Of a stretch of 64,000 nt of DNA, positions 34,663-46,400 are shown in pieces (the first letter of the stretch is position 1; each line of letters begins with the position of its first letter). This DNA is from Antedon mediterranea (lineage: Eukaryota; Echinodermata; Crinoidea; Comatulida; Antedonidae), in contig NC_092671.1 of assembly GCF_964355755.1 (NCBI RefSeq), forward strand, positions 33,933,304-33,997,303, written 5' to 3'. The notes beneath the pieces are model-generated. The model had not been told where the DNA came from. It worked only from the letters and a program-made list of their open reading frames with translations, and searched no databases. Position numbers and translations under genes: made by a program.

Positions 34663-35887
34663 AGGGAGTTTTCGCAATCTTACGAATACGATAACGAACA
34701 CGGATACGTCACGCACACGTATTCGTTTTTCGTAAGCCAGGAAAAATCTGTTTCGCATGGCAACGATCTACCCATCGTAATGCAAGAAGAAAAAAAACGC
34801 CTGATACCAATCCGCAATAAACTGGCTGCTAACGCAAGGCAAACAAACATTAAAATTACTGGAACCAAAATAAAGCTGATGGTTGATGAAGTTGAATGGA
34901 ACAAATAGACAATCAAGCTGTAACAATGTTATGAACACCTTTGTATTTCCTTTTTACTTTAATTGAAGATGGTTTAATCTAACATTAGGCCTATATTTAT
35001 AATTGACTGAATTACAATTATACTTTTGATGGTGATTTTTTAAATGCTTATCTCTGAACACTGTGTACCTATTCATTACTTAATCCACATACGTTGTAAT
35101 AAATGTTATTTGTTTTTGTGTTTGTTGCACATTGCATTGGCCTATGATTAATTGTAATACATGTTTTAAACAAATTCATAGCCAGCAGGACAAAACTCTC
35201 TGTTCACTGTGTAAAATGTACTATCATAATAGATGTATTTATCCGAACCTTGATATAAAAGAAAAGTGGGTTTGCTTTAATTGTACTAGAGTAAGTTAAA
35301 AATTATCATTTTATGGTCAAAAAGAAATATAATATCTAATTTTCTCCTTTATATAAATATATTATTTTATCCAAGGGGTTGCAAACACAAGTGTTCACAT
35401 GTCTTGTTATGCATTGCACCTTTGCAATTTGCACCTTTATGTTGTCTGTAATGTCACTGCACTAACGGGTGACCGGCTAACGAGCTTCGCTCTTACGGTT
35501 ATCCATCCATATAAGTTGTTTATCTTATGTTCATACATTGAAATGGAGGTGCTTGGCTGCCTAGGCCAAGCGTAACATCAAAAAGCGTGTGAGGACTTTA
35601 AAAACTGCTATTTATCAAAATTGACCTGGCATTTTAGTAAATTTCTTTAAGTAAATTACTTTAAATAAAAGTATAATTATATTATAATCATGAATCATTC
35701 CTGATTAAAATGCAAAATGTGCAAATAGATCCAAAACTATACTCGTTTTGTAGTTACGAATATGACTGGTGATATTCGTCAACACGAATACGCTTTACGG
35801 ATATGAAATGGGGATCAGTTCAAAAGTTTCACAAATGTGTGACGTATCCGTTTTCATTATCGTATTCGTAAGGTTGCGAAACTCCCT
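34663..35887. mobile_element. V1: TIR element
   Basis: It starts AGGGAGTTTTCGCAATCTTA with CGAATACG following, and ends with the inverse (TATTCGTAAGGTTGCGAAAC then TCCCT) at 35887. The TIR includes GGATACGTCACGCACACGTA and spans about 130 bp. A second copy starts immediately after (35893). The interior has a PHD-like open frame at 35153-35299. The target duplication is unclear. Confidence 0.5.
35153..35299 (+). pseudogene. PHD-finger-like open segment
   Basis: The frame reads CNTCFKQIHSQQDKTLCSLC, then KMYYHNRC and EKWVCFNC before a stop at 35297. Spacing C-x2-C-x12-C-x2-C-x4-H-x2-C-x12-C-x2-C matches the C4HC3 pattern of PHD fingers. Some LINE and Helitron-type proteins in deuterostomes carry such fingers near the N-terminus. 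LINE-C starts about 1.2 kb downstream in the same direction, so this may be a displaced LINE ORF piece. A GA/GTAAGT sequence at 35289-35296 could also be a splice donor. Confidence 0.4.
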
Positions 35888-36466
35888 GATGTCACGAATA
35901 CGATAACGAAAACGGATACGTCACGCACACGTATTCGTTTTCGTAAGCCATTAAAAATCTGTTCCGAATGGCAACGAAATATTGAGGGCGCCGTCCAAGA
36001 TATGACTGCGGTAAATTTGAACGAAGTGCATGTACATGTTTCTTGGCTGCCTAGGCCTAGGGTAACATCAAAGCTAGTGGGGACTTTAAAAACTGTTGTT
36101 TATCAACATTTACCTTTTTAGTAAATTACTTTTAGTAAATTACTTTCAATGAATCTATAATTATATTATAATCATGAATAATTCCTGATTCAAATGCAAA
36201 ATGTTTAAAAAAAAAAAGTTTATGAAGCATGATGTGTACTATCCACCAACAAATTGCTGCACTAATCATGTTTTTGAAGACAATTCATGTGAGTTTCTGT
36301 CTAGGCTGTATAAATGGTGGCTTAATGTTTCATTGCACAACAAAGGCCCAGGGACCAGAGGTGAGCTTTCACCACCATAATCTAAGTTCAACAATAACCG
36401 TGTGAAGTACAGGCCTAGCCCTATGCTGTTTAGTGGGATTGGATCAGTTTTGCCTGTAAAAGTACA

Positions 36467-36835
36467 ATGTACCATGAAGGTATGGCAATCGGTCGTAAAC
36501 GCTTTATTGTGCAATATTACAGTAATTATATTAAGGCATTCAATGTGAAATCACTTGTGGAATGTGGTGACATTGAAATTAACCCGGGACCACCTGATCA
36601 GCATAGCCATAGTACAGGTACCCGTAATGATTCAACTTTTAGTAATCCCAGCAAATCATTATCCATCTACTATCAGAATGTAAAAAGTCTGAAAAATAAA
36701 ATGGAAACCTTCCACGCCGAATTGTATAGCCATACTTTACTAAGATATGTTGACATCATTGGTCTAACAGAGACATGGCTCAACAATAATGTTCTGGACG
36801 CGGAGGTTACACTTGCAGTTTTTAACGATATTTAG
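36467..36835 (+). pseudogene. LINE-C ORF start with 2A-like peptide and endonuclease N-terminus
   Basis: The frame reads KRFIVQYYSNYIKAFNVKSL, then VECGDIEINPGPPD, a Ser/Thr-rich spacer, SLSIYYQNVKSLKNKMETFH and VDIIGLTETWLNNNV. The last two carry the catalytic Asn (QNVKSL) and Glu (TETWL) of the APE endonuclease. The 2A-like motif therefore sits just N-terminal to the endonuclease, the place reported for 2A sequences in sea urchin and other APE-type LINEs. In other organisms such a motif separates a short N-terminal peptide from the enzyme by ribosome skipping, and may act as a signal sequence. The frame stops at 36833. Confidence 0.75.
36566..36592 (+). other. 2A-like ribosome-skipping motif (GDIEINPGP)
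   Basis: Codons 36569-36592 encode D-I-E-I-N-P-G-P, a match to the canonical D(V/I)ExNPGP motif, with Gly in front. The upstream VKSLVEC provides the hydrophobic, helix-forming context usual for active 2A. Activity is inferred from family knowledge. Confidence 0.75.
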
Positions 36836-36952
36836 AAGAGATCATGCAAATGGAAAACGTGGTGGAGGTGTTTTGCCTCTGGTTATGAATGTGTATCAAT
36901 CCATGTGAGTGTTTGAGCTTGAAGACGACCAGCAGAAACTCATGGTAAGAAT

Positions 36953-37285
36953 GTGATAATTGGTGTTTACTATAGACCACCATCTGAAGATTTCAACTCG
37001 ATTGTTAACATCTCTAAAGCCATTGAATACATGCAATACAAGTTTGACTCTCGTACACATGATGTTATTCTCCTCGGAGACTTTAACTTACCTGAAGTTA
37101 TATGGAATAAGGATGTTGTACAATGTCATGCATCTAACAATTCCAAAGGTCAACTTATTATTGACACTTTTTTTGAATTCTTGTCATTTGTTTCAATGCA
37201 ATTTTTTCCTACTTGTTCTAATCATGTTCTTGATCTTGCTTTATCAAACAATAATTTGTGCAATAATTATAACAACAAGCCTTAA
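36953..37285 (+). pseudogene. LINE-C endonuclease, C-terminal half
   Basis: The frame reads IIGVYYRPPSEDFNSI, then DVILLGDFNLPEVIWNKD and TCSNHVLDLALSNNN. The GDFN and (N)LDL motifs are the metal/phosphate-contacting blocks of APE endonucleases. A frame gap with a stop near 36833-36950 separates it from the N-terminal half, which in another frame still shows GKRGGGVLP. Confidence 0.75.
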
Positions 37286-37652
37286 TATATTTGATTCTGA
37301 TCTTAGTTCTTCACGTTTCGATATCCCCATTTTAAACAATCAGAATCATAGAAATATTTTTAATAGTTCGAGAATAATGTACAACTTTAAAAAACTAAAT
37401 GTGAATGATTTCAACACAACTCTTTCCTATGTTCCTTGGGATATTCCTACTTTTGCTTTAGATGTGAATGATGCTACCAACATGTTTTATTCGTTCGTTG
37501 AAGGTTTCATTAAAGACCTTGTTCTAGTAAGTTGCCCCAAGCGTAAATTTCCCACATGGTATAATCATGAACTTTACACTATGCTCAAAGCAAAACAGAG
37601 TTATTTTAGAATTTAAAAAAAGGGAAATAGGCTTGATATAGAGAATTTTAGG

Positions 37653-38648
37653 ATGGCAAGAAGTAATTTTACACGGGTGGAGAGTGAAAGGGAACTTAAG
37701 ACAATTGACCCTCACAAGGCCTCTGGCCCAGATGGTTTAAGTAGTAACACTCTTGTGGTCACCGGGGCATCCTCGCTTTCACTTCCATGTAAAATGATTT
37801 TTGATCGTTTACTTGTGGAGGGAACTTTTCCTGATATATGGAAAACGGCCAACATCTGCCCAATATTCAAAGGAGGTGCTCGGAATAATATCAAGAACTA
37901 CAGACAAGTTTCACTCCTTTGTATTATTTCCAAAGTATTTGAGAGAATGATTTATAATTATATATCTCAGAATGTTTCTTCCTTTTTGAGTGAGTCTCAA
38001 CACGGCTTTACTCTGGGGAGATTATGCCAAACTAATATGGCTACTTTATTAAGCACAGCGTATTCTTCTATAGACAACAAACAACAATGTGATGTTCTTT
38101 ATACAGATTTCACACGTGCTTTTGACGGGGTGTGACATACTTTCCTTCTCTACAAGTTGAATAGATTGGTATCATTAGCAAACTACACCAGCTACTATTA
38201 TCTTACGTGAGTGGAAGGCAGCAGAGAGTTCTTGTTGAAGGTCAATTGTCAAATTGGTTTTACCACAATTCCTACATTTTCATACAAGTTTCTTTTATTT
38301 GCGGATGATATTCAATTATATCGTATTATTTCTTCTAATGACAATGCAGTATTACTGGAGGTGGATTTGGATGATCTAGTTCAGTGGTCTAATTCTTGGG
38401 GTATGAAACTCAATGCCTCCAAATGTAAGTCAATGACTATTACTCTTAAATCAAAATCCATTTCGTTTATTTATCAAATTAATAATCAGAACTTGGACAA
38501 ATTCCAATACCATAAGTATCTGGGAATATTCTTTGATTTCATACTTTTATTTTCTAAGCAGATTGACCACATTGTTAGTAAGAGTAATATAAAGGTTGGC
38601 TTAATTTGGAGGCACTGTAGGGAATTAGCTACACCAAACGCCTTGTAA
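37653..38648 (+). pseudogene. LINE-C reverse transcriptase
   Basis: Blocks in order: DPHKASGPDGLSSNTL, ANICPIFKGGARNNIKNYRQ, VSLLCIISKVFERMI, SESQHGFTLGRLCQTNM, DVLYTDFTRAFDGV (first catalytic Asp), a broken section, then FLLFADDIQLYR with FADD at 38298-38309, LNASKCKSMTI and FQYHKYLGIFFD. A piece around the expected GVPQGS block is missing between 38135 and 38260, and a TGA stands at 38133, so it is inactive. Confidence 0.8.
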
Positions 38649-39220
38649 ATTTGTCAAAACACTTGTTAGACCTAATTTAGAATTATCTTCTGTTATTTTT
38701 AATTCAATTTCTGATATTCATGCCACAAGGCTTCAACGTGTTCAAAATAGGTTTGTTAGGTTTCTTTGTAAACGTTTTGATGTTGATAATTGTCTCGAGC
38801 CTCTTCAGTTTAGAAGAAGTGTGTCTGTTTCTTTATAAGAGTGTTAATTGTCTGTTTAGTTGCGACTTTTCAGTTTACATGCTCCTTCTCGTAAAACCAG
38901 AGTCAAGTCCACTTTGTATGTTCCGTTTAATAGAGTATGTTACAGCAGAGTGCATGTATTTATTTTATATTACTTTAGTTCCTATTATTCTAGAAGATTC
39001 TGCCCTATGAATATTAATTTATTCTGTTACTTTCTTATTTGCCTTCTCATTTACATATTATTTGCCAAGTGTGCACAGTGTGCTGTTTCTCCTTTGTTTT
39101 CCTTTGTCCTGATTTTCTTTTGTTCTGATCAGTTGTTGTTTGCCTGTGCAAGGGTACATGTCTGTGCAAGTGCATAAGCAGCCATTATTTTTCTTTTACC
39201 AGCGCCAGCTCTGCAGTTTA

Positions 39221-40697
39221 TTATTAGGTTATATGCATTATCATGCATATAACCTCTTGATTCTGTCAAAATCTTCATTTATTTATTTATTTATTTATTC
39301 TTTCCTTAGCACTATTTTTTCCGTGAATTATCTTGTTATCAGTTTCATCTAGCTAAGTAAATTTTTCAGAGTATATTCCTTATGGCCAGGAATCGTGGTT
39401 ATGTTTTTACGGTGCGCAATCAATCAGTACGCGGTCTACGCGCGATTTAACAAAATCACGTTTGTAATCATATCTTCACAAGCATGAATCACAATTAAAC
39501 AAAATTTGGTACTCATAAATGTCAGGTCATATTTCATCATATGGCAATACAATTACGTGCGTAGCACATATAACGCTTGCGTACGCGCACTTAAAATGTT
39601 CAAAATTGTCAAAATTTATTTTCGATGAAATTAGAGTACGTTTCAGGCAATTTTAGGCGTTTAAAAAATTGCCATGAGTGCGCCGATTTTTGTACGCGCA
39701 CTGCGCGTCAAACGTTAGTACGCACTTTTTTTGCCCGATTTCTGTTTTACAGTCTTTCTTTAATAATATCATTATATTTGATTCACTTTTCAACTTGAAA
39801 TTGCATTATACGAGCACGTCTAAAGTGACAGGCTACGCACGTATAAGTTTACAAAATGGTGAAAATATGCTAAATTTTAAAATTAATATATATCGTCAGA
39901 ATGCTGGGGAACACCTATTTTTCATTTCACTTTCTTGAAGTGTATGTATCATATGTATGATTTATTATCAAATTAAGAGAACAAAAGTTGATTAAGTCTT
40001 CATTAATTGCATATTAAATTTAAAAAAAATAATTTCGACAATCAAACAAATTATGACATTTTCTTAGGCCAAAATAACAAACTTAACATTAACTTTCTTC
40101 CTTCAAAAGTTCATATATTAAAGTTAAAAGTATATAGTTTGACAGTGCATCATTTGTTTATATTTTAAAGATGTCATCATAGTAAAAAATTATAATTCAT
40201 TTCGGTATGTAATAATCTATTTGCACAAAAATTGTTACTGTATAGTAAATACACGGAGGAATTTTTCTACAACTTTTAGTCAGTTGTGTATGGCTCGATG
40301 GTCTGTGCTCGTGTCTATGGCATTCAAGGTACCGAGATCGAGTCTCACCTTAGGAAACGAAATAAGATTTTTTTTTATTATCCGTATTGTTTGTTCAAAT
40401 TTATTTCTTAGTGTATAGATTATACACATTATTTATAATGAAATCTAGATAAAAATTAACTTATGTCTTTATTATTATGTAACAACAATGTGGTTTATGA
40501 CATTATACGCATATGGATCTTTGACCGGATTGTGATACCGGCTATGGTGTTCGCGTTAGCAAGGTCCTATCATATATTATAAATAATTAAAGATTCTGAG
40601 AAAATCAATCAATCAATATATCTTTTAAAAATCAATTATCTTTATTTAAATCAATGCATATAACCTATAATTCGTCATAGTGACGAATTAAATCTAG
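39221..40697 (+). mobile_element. R1: Helentron/HINE-like non-autonomous element
   Basis: The 5' end is a hairpin AGGTTATATGCAT/ATGCATATAACCT, followed by TTGATTCTGTC and a (TTTA)n microsatellite. The 3' end has ATGCATATAACC (inverted match to the 5' end), then hairpin TAATTCGTCA/TGACGAATTA and CTAG at 40694-40697. This layout (5' inverted repeat mirrored subterminally, 3' hairpin, internal microsatellite) is that of Helentron-derived HINEs. It interrupts the 3' region of LINE-C. The core has a tRNA-like Pol III box pair. The repeated open frames are not supported as genes. Confidence 0.6.
40291..40346 (+). promoter_or_regulatory. tRNA-like Pol III A/B box pair in R1
   Basis: TGGCTCGATGG (40291-40301) resembles an A box, and AGATCGAGTCTC (about 40335-40346) resembles a B box, spaced as in a tRNA gene. 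The same pair is kept in R2 (near 59931), R3 (near 61350) and R4 (near 62930). Each box has one or more mismatches to consensus. No cloverleaf was demonstrated. Confidence 0.4.
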
Positions 40698-41790
40698 TTT
40701 ACCACTTTATTACTATTGGATATTTCTGGGATTTTACTTTGTTTTAGAATTACTTTGCAAATGTTGACATTATTGTGGATGGTGCATATTAAAGGAAGTA
40801 CTTTAAACATTAATTTTACTCTTTTAATTTCTGTATGTTGCGAGAGCTCCGTACATTAAAACAAGAAATCAACAACAGCTGACCTAATTGGTAGATCAAA
40901 TAAAAGAGTAAATGTCACGAAAATTGGGTTTCCAACACACTTGCCTTCCTTGTACAACTATTTAAGTGAGTCAAATGTAAATGTTGATATTTTTCTTCAT
41001 TTAAGACTCATTGTATTCTTTTTTTAAATAATCATGCTCAATAGGCTATTTTTTCTATTGCCTTATTTATTTAAGTTTTCTTCATATAGAGTAATTATTG
41101 TATCTGTTTTATGTTTCAAACCTTTAAGTGGCAACTTTCGTTGCTGTTGGTTTTGAAGAAATAAAATAAAATAAAATAAAGTTACAAATATGACTGATTA
41201 TATTCGTCAACACGAAAATGCTTTACGAATATGAAATGAGGATCAGCTCAAAAGTTTCACAAATGTGTGACGTTTCCAATTTCGTATTCGTAAGATTGCA
41301 AAAATTCCCTAATACCATCGGATTTATTGTTCAATCCTAGAAATTACATGGAAAATCAATAACTTTTGTAAGGAAATTAAAACTAACATGTTTAACATGA
41401 CCTTTCTGACCAATTCGTGAGTGAGATGGACGGGTGTCTAGGAGGAGGAACTTTATGACCTTACATTTCCGACCTAATATTTTGTTAATTCATTTTGTTC
41501 TTATGTACATATTACTATGTTTTTACCTTTTGGTTCATAGGTGAAATGAGGTGAAATTAACGCGTTTGGGAAAGGGTAGGGTAGCTGACATGACCTTTCA
41601 GAGCTTTTTCAGAGTTTGAGGTTTTTTTGTCCATGGGTGTAAAATGACCCAATTGGGGGGTTTTCAAGGGGGTTGAGATACTATACCGGTTTCCACGGGG
41701 TCAGGCTGACAAAATGTTGGAACGTTTCGATTGTATTAACATCAAGTCAAGCCTTCTGGGTGAAATCGGGTGAAATCATATGTTACGGGC

Positions 41791-43366
41791 TGCCATACTA
41801 GTTGGATCTTGTTGAATTTTCTTGCAGTCTCCTTTTCAGTTGAATTTATTGATTTTTGCTGGTAAGAATGTTTGGTGGTTTGTCGTTAAGATGATAAACA
41901 ATGTATTTTTCTGGGGGTGTAGTCCTAATTAGAAAGAAGTAAATATGATTGCAACTTATTCCTCCGTGTTTGTACTTCCTTGTAGGTCTCACACCTTGAA
42001 TCAAATTTTTAAAAAGAAATTACATGGAATGAACAGTTAAAAATCCTCATAAAATAGCAAAACATAATGTTAACATCATGTATTTTACAATATTTTATAT
42101 CTGAAAACCATATCAGAAGTTAATGGAATTGCCAGCCTCTGTCAGACATTATATCGGCCTAAAAGTGAGCCAAATCGTCACTTTATTCAGCTATCCCATA
42201 ATAGCAGCTTAGGAATTGTAATGAATAAGAAACATAACCTAGCCTAATGTTATCACTGCATTTGGTGTTTGGAAAAATGGTAAAATTGTGTAGAAACATG
42301 AGCAATAATACAGTATTGTACTTACCGCCCCTGAGATTAATTTGAAATGGTGGAAGCACCATGCGCTGATCACATTGCTGCTGTATTTATGTTGCTAATC
42401 ACCTGAGTGACCAAATTGTGAGGTAGGAAAATTGGCCGAGTATTACTGCAGTAATGAAGAAATTGCCGTTCTAATATAGATTAAATGATAAAGATGAATT
42501 AGAAACGTTAAACGGTGCTAAACCGGACTTGCGGTTTAAAAGGAGATGGAACAAATGATGGCTTAGTGCTATTTTATTATAGATAATAACAATAATAATA
42601 TAACGTAAAAGTTTCATAAGAAACTGCAACATGACAATATAATTTATATGAAAACACAATAAGCATATTGCTTATCAGATCCCTTAAAACACATTTAATT
42701 AATTGATTGTATTGTATTGAACTATCATTGAAACCTCGAAAAAAGCCAATGGGCTTCCACCTTTAGGACTCATATGTTGGCTACTTTTCAACATGGACTT
42801 CTTTTGAGATAACCTTTGTTGCAAACTGAAATGAATGCTGTACATTTTGTGAATTGCTATTACAATACATGTTTTTTTTTTTAGACATTCCCTGCTAATA
42901 TTACATATTTGCCAAGAAGGCAGACAAAAGGAAGATAACAGATGCAATTAAGCCTAAAGTACCATTTGGAAATATTTAGAATAAATATGTAAGGCTTGAT
43001 TGTTAATAAGGTTGTAAAAAAACTTTCTACCGTTTAATAGTTCCACAATATCATTTTACCATACATTTTAATTTATTTTATCATGAACATTGTGGTTAAA
43101 AAATATAGTGATATAATTAAAGCATCTTATAATGCAATAGTAATTACTTTCTACGTAAAGTTGATTGACACAATAATCTTATTTTGTATGTATCGATTGT
43201 TAGGAGTTTATAAAAGTTGTTGTTTAGCATACAAGTTAAACACGGAGCTTATCATTCTATGGAAAACATCTTAAGTAATTGCTTAAAATGTTGCCAATAA
43301 ATAAAGTGGCATTGTCAATGAAAGTATGTTTTCTAATTAATAGGCCTACAGTATCTTTGATGCAAG
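41791..43366. other. Stretch without a recognised gene, upstream of the PAN/Link gene
   Basis: No convincing open frame, hairpin or terminal repeat. The start of the neighbouring gene is at 43430. A TTTTAG acceptor-like site at 43381-43386 could end a 5' UTR intron of that gene, but no promoter was identified. Confidence 0.35.
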
Positions 43367-43429
43367 TTGATCATTTTACATTTTAGTGGCTATCACGCAA
43401 CATATCCATACAACGTCTTGTTTTGCAAA

Positions 43430-46400
43430 ATGTATTTCTTTTCATTTAGCGAAGGCCTTTGTTTATTTTTATTATGCCTCACGCCAATAGTACACTCTGC
43501 CCAGTACACTGTTGTTTCGAACCGTGCTCGTTTGGGCTGGACGTATGAATTACAAAATATCAACCGCGTTCAGTGCTTGTTGGAGTGTTCAAGAAACATT
43601 TTCTGCTGGTCTGTAAACTATAGACATGACAATTTAACTTGTCAAATTAGCGAGAAAAAGGAAGACGAAGAAATGGTTGAACATTTCCAACAAAATAATG
43701 TATATAAATACATGGAAAAGGTAAGATCATAGATCTATATGTAAACAATTTGTGCAGTCCAACTCAAAACCTCAGACAAACATAGTTAACACAATTATTT
43801 CATACAATTTGCATGAAATGATGATACTTCAGAGCGCTAATTCACATCCATTTTTTCTGTAATGTGCTGTATGATACAAAATAGGTACACTTCAGCAATG
43901 TAAACATTCGTCATACGACGGCAAAGTAATTTTCGACGTTCATATATTTTAACGGGTGTACATTGCATTTCCGCGGATAACCCAAGTTCAAATCTATAGT
44001 TATATGTGTTTTTTTCTTTATTTCAGGTCGTGAAACAAGATGTTTATAAATGTAAGTATTAATTATAAGGTATAGCCTGTTTACAATCTGTTGAGTGAAT
44101 TTAAAAAATTGTAATTGTACATTTTAATTAGTAATTGATATGACAAGAATACATTCATAATTTCTATATATTGATATAATTATAATAACCATCTAGGTCG
44201 TGCCCACAGATGGTTCTCGAATACACAGTAATGTCAGCGTTTAAAACTGTTTTTTTAATGTACGTACCGCATGATTAGAATACATTGTCGTTTACAGAAT
44301 CGAATAAATAGACAAGATGATTTATGTAGTCAACTAAAATTACCCTGTGAATTACTTACTACAATGGGTTCACATTTTAAAACATAAGCTTGAACATTAT
44401 GGCATCAGAGGATTCCCTCTTCTATTATTTTCAAATTACGATAGAAAACAGTTTACATATTTTAATTCACATACTTCTAATTTATTGCTTGTAAACTATG
44501 GGGTACAACAAGGATCTACTTTAGGTCCCTTACTTTTCCTTACTTATGTAAATGATATCCCAAACTCTTCTGAGGTAATACATTATATATTATTTGCTGA
44601 TGATACAAATTTTTTTTCCCATAAAAATATTAATACATTTTTTGAAACACCTAATATGGAATTACTGGTTCATTAATAAACTATCGCTGAATATTGATAA
44701 AAACGAATTTTTTATATTTTGCATGTGACAGAAGACACGTCCGAGGGAATAATAATAATTTAAAAATCAAAATTTATAATCTTTTGATTAAAGAAAAACA
44801 ATTTCAAATATTTTTCTTGGAATAACAATTGACACCCAATTTAACTGAAAAACAGCAATTAACTAAAATTTCTAATTAGGTTGCCGGAAATATTGGAGTA
44901 ATTAGAAAACTTCAATATATTTTGCCAACAAATATTCTGATTTTATTTTATAATACTATGGTTCTTCCATATTCGTCGTATTGTAATTTGTTATGGGGAA
45001 CTGTTACAAATAACATTTTCAATACCCATAGACTACTATGGTAACTTGGACCATCTCTTTAAATTACAGAAGAAAGCGCTTCGTATTTGTTCTAAATCAA
45101 CTTATCTAGCCCATACCAAACCACTCTTTTTAACATTTAAAACATTAAATATAATTGTTTGCAATATGCTTTATTTATGTACAAATACGAAAATAATAAA
45201 CTCCCAACATCATTTATTTATTTTAAACTACTTTATGAAACATAGTCAACTACATAGTCATAATACACGCAATGCAAATGATCTTTTACCTAAGTGTACA
45301 AACAATTCGATCAAGAACTCTATTAAATGCCATGGAGCTAAATTTAAATCTAAATTCAATCTAATCTTCTAAATTAAAATTAGTATACAAGAACTATTTA
45401 CTTTCAAGATATGATGAACGTTAAACATATATATTTTATAAGACTAGTTAAGATCAGATAAAATGGTTTAAATAGATATTGTAGCTTTGTTTTCTTTTAT
45501 TTATTATTAACTTATGTATATGTTTTGTTTTCTTTTTCGTTTTCGTATTTAATGTTATATCTTGGGGTGGATAAAACCTAAAGTATTTTGACTTATGTGA
45601 CCCCCACCCCCACACTATTACTTCATTTTAATTATTTTACTGAATATTATGATATTGTGAAAAAACGTTCCTCAGGTGATTCGAACCCATACATTGACCC
45701 ATATATTAATTTTGTATTATGTATGTGTTGAAATAAAAAAATAAAAAATAAAAAAATACATTGACATGCGAGGTCAATAGTTTAATCCATTCGACTACAC
45801 AGACGGCTCGACGCAAAGCGTTAGTAAATTGTAGTTAGATCAATTCTTAAATTATACCATTGGATATGACTATAGTTTTTTTTTTGGTACGTTTCATAAG
45901 GGGTTCCCACTTATTTACGAAAAGAAATATTGCGGCCGGGACGGAGTGAAGAGTTGGCGGTCATTTTAAAGAAACTCTCTTGTTTAGGCCTACATAATCT
46001 CTGAGCATAATAAGAATATCTTGAAGCGTCTTCATAGAAGAACGGCTCGCATTGTTACCCAAAATTTTGATTTTATTGACGTGAGGGGTGATGACATAAT
46101 TCAGGATCTTTCCTGGAAAACATTTGAAGAGAGAAGAGATTTTTATCTAGCTAGTCTAATGTATAAATGTATCAACGGCCTTGCGCCAACCAGATTGACA
46201 AATGAAATTGAACTAATTGGGAATGTACACACCCATTCAACGCGTGGAGTAGACAACTTAAATGTTGTTATACCCCATTATACCCGCAGCAAAATGGATT
46301 CGTCTTTTAAAATTGCAGCCGGAAAAATATGGAATTACTTGCCAGCTGATATAAAACATTCACCCACAATCATGTCCTTTAAAGCTAGATACAGATCTCA

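Larger units (their letters stand above)
36467..41180 (+). mobile_element. LINE-C: CR1/Jockey-group LINE with a 2A-like motif
   Basis: Domains in order on the plus strand: a segment with GDIEINPGP, APE endonuclease (36660-37290), linker (37290-37620), reverse transcriptase (37653-38648), C-terminal RT-like region to about 39010, then after R1 a short coding-like stretch (40870-41010) and a 3' tail of (AAATA)n at 41160-41180. Stops and frame changes at 36833, 37283, 37613, 38133 and elsewhere show decay. R1 (39221-40697) is inserted in its 3' part. Confidence 0.75.
35893..41310. mobile_element. V2: second V element, interrupted by LINE-C and R1
   Basis: The left TIR (CACGAATACGATAACGAAAA, 35893) lacks the outermost 20 bases. 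The right TIR ends ATTCGTAAGATTGCAAAAAT at 41305, followed by TCCCT to 41310. Sequence 36040-36210 is a direct repeat of 35540-35710 in V1 (CTTGGCTGCCTAGGCC through GCAAAATGT). AAT precedes V1 and follows 41310, so V1 and V2 may be parts of one rearranged element. Confidence 0.4.
32720..41790. mobile_element. W: large TIR-bounded element with nested insertions
   Basis: GTAACATATGATTTCACCC near 32724 is mirrored by GGGTGAAATCATATGTTAC near 41768. Inverted similarity covers about 175 bp, including GTCAGCCTGACC/GGTCAGGCTGAC, CCCCCTTGAAAACCCCC-type runs and ATGGACAAAA-type sequence. No clear target duplication was found. Inside are remnants of a PIN/FEN-like gene, V elements, LINE-C and R1. Without those insertions W would be roughly 2.4 kb. 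The TIRs could also belong to two separate copies. Confidence 0.5.
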
